DNA from: Firmicutes bacterium UBA3906
GTDB taxonomy: Bacteria > Bacillota > Clostridia > Caldicoprobacterales > DTU083
Assembly (NCBI GenBank): GCA_002391555.1
Contig: DGFG01000024.1
Span: 3,193-19,891 of the forward strand
DNA length: 16,699 nucleotides
Direction: 5' to 3'
In this document: in pieces, positions 15,307 through 16,699 of the stretch
Layout: every line of letters begins with the position of its first letter
Position numbering within the stretch: the first letter of the stretch is position 1
Made by a program: the position numbers and the translations under genes
Notes under the pieces: generated by a model
What the model saw: only the letters and a program-made list of their open reading frames with translations
The model's database searches: none
Told to the model about the DNA's origin: nothing

Positions 15307-16125
15307 TTATTGCCTCCATTTAAGGTATCTTTTCTCCAGCCATACAACAGCTTGGTACATTAGGGCAGCTGCAATTGCTAGAATAAAGACGCTAGACATA
15401 ACTAGGTCTAGCTTAAAGACCTGACCACCATATACAGCCAGATAGCCTAGGCCTGCCCTAGATACTAAAAACTCTCCAGTGATAACACCAACCCAGGACA
15501 TGCCCACATTAATCTTTAGGACTGAAATTATAGTAGGAATACTAGCAGGTAAAACTACCTTCCTTAAAACCTGTAGTTTTGTTGCGCCAAAGGTCTTAAG
15601 TAGTTTGATCCTATCTGGGCTGACCTCCCTAAAACCATTTAGGACACCAATTATAGTTACGATAATCGATATGAGTAGGGCCATTACGACAATAGAAGCT
15701 GGCCCTGCCCCAACCCATACAATGATAATAGGTCCAAGGGCTACCTTTGGTAGTGAGTTTAGTACAACTATATAGGGGTCAACAACCTTAGCCAAAAAGT
15801 CTGACCACCAGAGGATAACAGCTATTGCGGTTCCTAGCAGGGTTCCAGTAGTAAAGCCTACTATAGTCTCTATCATTGTGACAGATATATGCTTAAATAG
15901 TACCCCTTCATTGGCTAGATCAATTATAGTCTTTACTATTCTAGAAGGTTGGCTACTTATAAAGGGGTCAATCAAGCCTAGCCTGGCTGCAAGCTCCCAG
16001 AACAAAAAAAGTAAAACTAAAAGCGTAACCTGGGTGATAGTGATGGAGGTCTTATACCTTTTAACCCTTTTTACATAGGCCAGATGTTCCTTAGAGGGTG
16101 TTTTATTACTAACTGACATGGACAT
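15307..16125 (-). CDS. ABC importer permease, SsuC/TauC/ThiX-like
   Basis: A 272-residue inner-membrane permease with about six helices. The cytoplasmic coupling helix is the EAA-type loop FREVSPDRIKLLKTFGATKL followed by LRKVVLPASIPTI. The pattern SQPSRIVKTI near the first helix and SLPKVALGPIIIVWVG is typical of the nitrate/sulfonate/taurine/pyrimidine-precursor subfamily. The substrate cannot be told without the binding protein. The start overlaps the end of the ATPase gene by 17 nt, and its ribosome site GGGAGGAG lies inside that gene, indicating translational coupling. It is the last gene of the unit before the terminator at 15250-15301. Confidence 0.93.
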   Translation of the reverse strand: MSMSVSNKTPSKEHLAYVKRVKRYKTSITITQVTLLVLLFLFWELAARLGLIDPFISSQPSRIVKTIIDLANEGVLFKHISVTMIETIVGFTTGTLLGTAIAVILWWSDFLAKVVDPYIVVLNSLPKVALGPIIIVWVGAGPASIVVMALLISIIVTIIGVLNGFREVSPDRIKLLKTFGATKLQVLRKVVLPASIPTIISVLKINVGMSWVGVITGEFLVSRAGLGYLAVYGGQVFKLDLVMSSVFILAIAAALMYQAVVWLEKRYLKWRQ

Positions 16126-16699
16126 CCAGCTCCTCCCATATTGTATTGAAATACTCTCTAAACTCTGGAGCCTTTCTTAGGCTTACGGGGTTTCTATCCT
16201 GACCACTTAGCTTTATACTATGGCTACTTTTTATTAGGCCAGGACGCTGACTAAGGACCAATACCCTATTGCTCATGGATATGGCCTCTGATATATCATG
16301 TGTAACCAAGAGAGCAGTCTTGTTCTCTCTTCTGATTATTTCAGCCACCTCATCAGAGAGGGCTAATCTAGTTTGGTAATCTAGGGCTGAAAAGGGCTCA
16401 TCTAGCAAAAGTATTTTAGGGTCAATTGCCAAGGTTCTAATTAGTGCCACTCTTTGCCTCATACCACCTGATAGCTGCCGGGGATAATGCTTTTTAAATT
16501 CTGAAAGACCATAGGTATCAAGTAGCTTATTAACCTTTTCCCTGTTTTCATCGTTATCCTTGCCCAGGACCTCAAGGCCTAACATTACATTTTGAAAGAT
16601 ATTGCGCCACTCAAAAAGATAATCCTGTTGAAGCATATAGCCCACCATAGGGGAGGGCCCTTCAACCTCTTTACCTTGGACCAGAACCTTACCAGAGCA
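16109..16699 (-). CDS. ABC importer ATP-binding protein, SsuB/TauB-like (5' end outside window)
   Basis: The frame stays open to the right edge, so the start and the Walker A motif are missing; 196 residues of the C-terminal part are present. Visible motifs are the Q-loop MLQQDYLFEW, the ABC signature LSGGMRQRVALIRTLA, Walker B ILLLDEPFSALD, and the H-loop LLVTHDISEAISMSNRVLVLS. The spacing and the FEWRNIFQNVMLGLEV segment are like SsuB, TauB and ThiZ ATPases. It pairs with the permease encoded next; a substrate-binding protein is expected upstream or elsewhere. An internal ATG at 16648 is not a plausible start because the conserved domain continues upstream of it. Confidence 0.93.
   Translation of the reverse strand, partial: CSGKVLVQGKEVEGPSPMVGYMLQQDYLFEWRNIFQNVMLGLEVLGKDNDENREKVNKLLDTYGLSEFKKHYPRQLSGGMRQRVALIRTLAIDPKILLLDEPFSALDYQTRLALSDEVAEIIRRENKTALLVTHDISEAISMSNRVLVLSQRPGLIKSSHSIKLSGQDRNPVSLRKAPEFREYFNTIWEELDVHVS

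Overview
The window looks like chromosomal DNA from a low-GC Gram-positive bacterium, most likely class Clostridia. The evidence is AT-rich spacers, strong AGGAGG-type ribosome sites, sigma-A-type promoters with TGn extensions, a lysine riboswitch, and a gene set (YesL/DUF624, YqeM-like methyltransferase, CspA-like, Hsp33, DUF3006, YkvI, DUF1189) typical of Firmicutes. I cannot name the genus. No phage, insertion sequence, tRNA, rRNA or CRISPR array was found.

Left edge, minus strand: a membrane sensor (probably a chemotaxis receptor) runs off the window at 1. Next, also on the minus strand, is the lysine/diaminopimelate operon asd-dapA-dapB (4635 to 1440). It has a near-consensus promoter (4979-5007), a complete lysine riboswitch aptamer (4791-4965), an intrinsic terminator (4721-4750) and a competing antiterminator pairing, and it ends at a hairpin at 1330-1357. 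DapB is unusual: the reductase is followed by about 150 residues that look like the tandem ACT regulatory region of aspartate kinase. Lysine may therefore act on this operon both at the RNA level and, by inference, at the protein level.

Middle, plus strand (5100-11759): a YesL/DUF624 membrane protein and a YqeM-like methyltransferase; a cold-shock protein with a very strong promoter; Hsp33 behind a 10-bp GC-rich hairpin; a 577-residue TPR protein whose C-terminus resembles a cyclin/TFIIB-like or HTH domain; a small DUF3006-like protein; a YkvI-type transporter; and MsrA. Hsp33 and MsrA are both oxidative-damage proteins, but no shared regulatory site is visible.

Right part: DUF1189 membrane protein and CCA-adding tRNA nucleotidyltransferase on the minus strand, each with its own promoter; a short DUF2207-type membrane-anchored protein on the plus strand; then, beyond a bidirectional terminator, the permease and ATPase of an SsuBC/TauBC-type ABC importer on the minus strand. 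The ATPase is cut by the right edge before its Walker A motif.

The most noteworthy items are the DapB-ACT fusion, the riboswitch switching structure under which it sits, the TPR/C-terminal-domain protein, and the striking abundance of the tetranucleotide CTAG.
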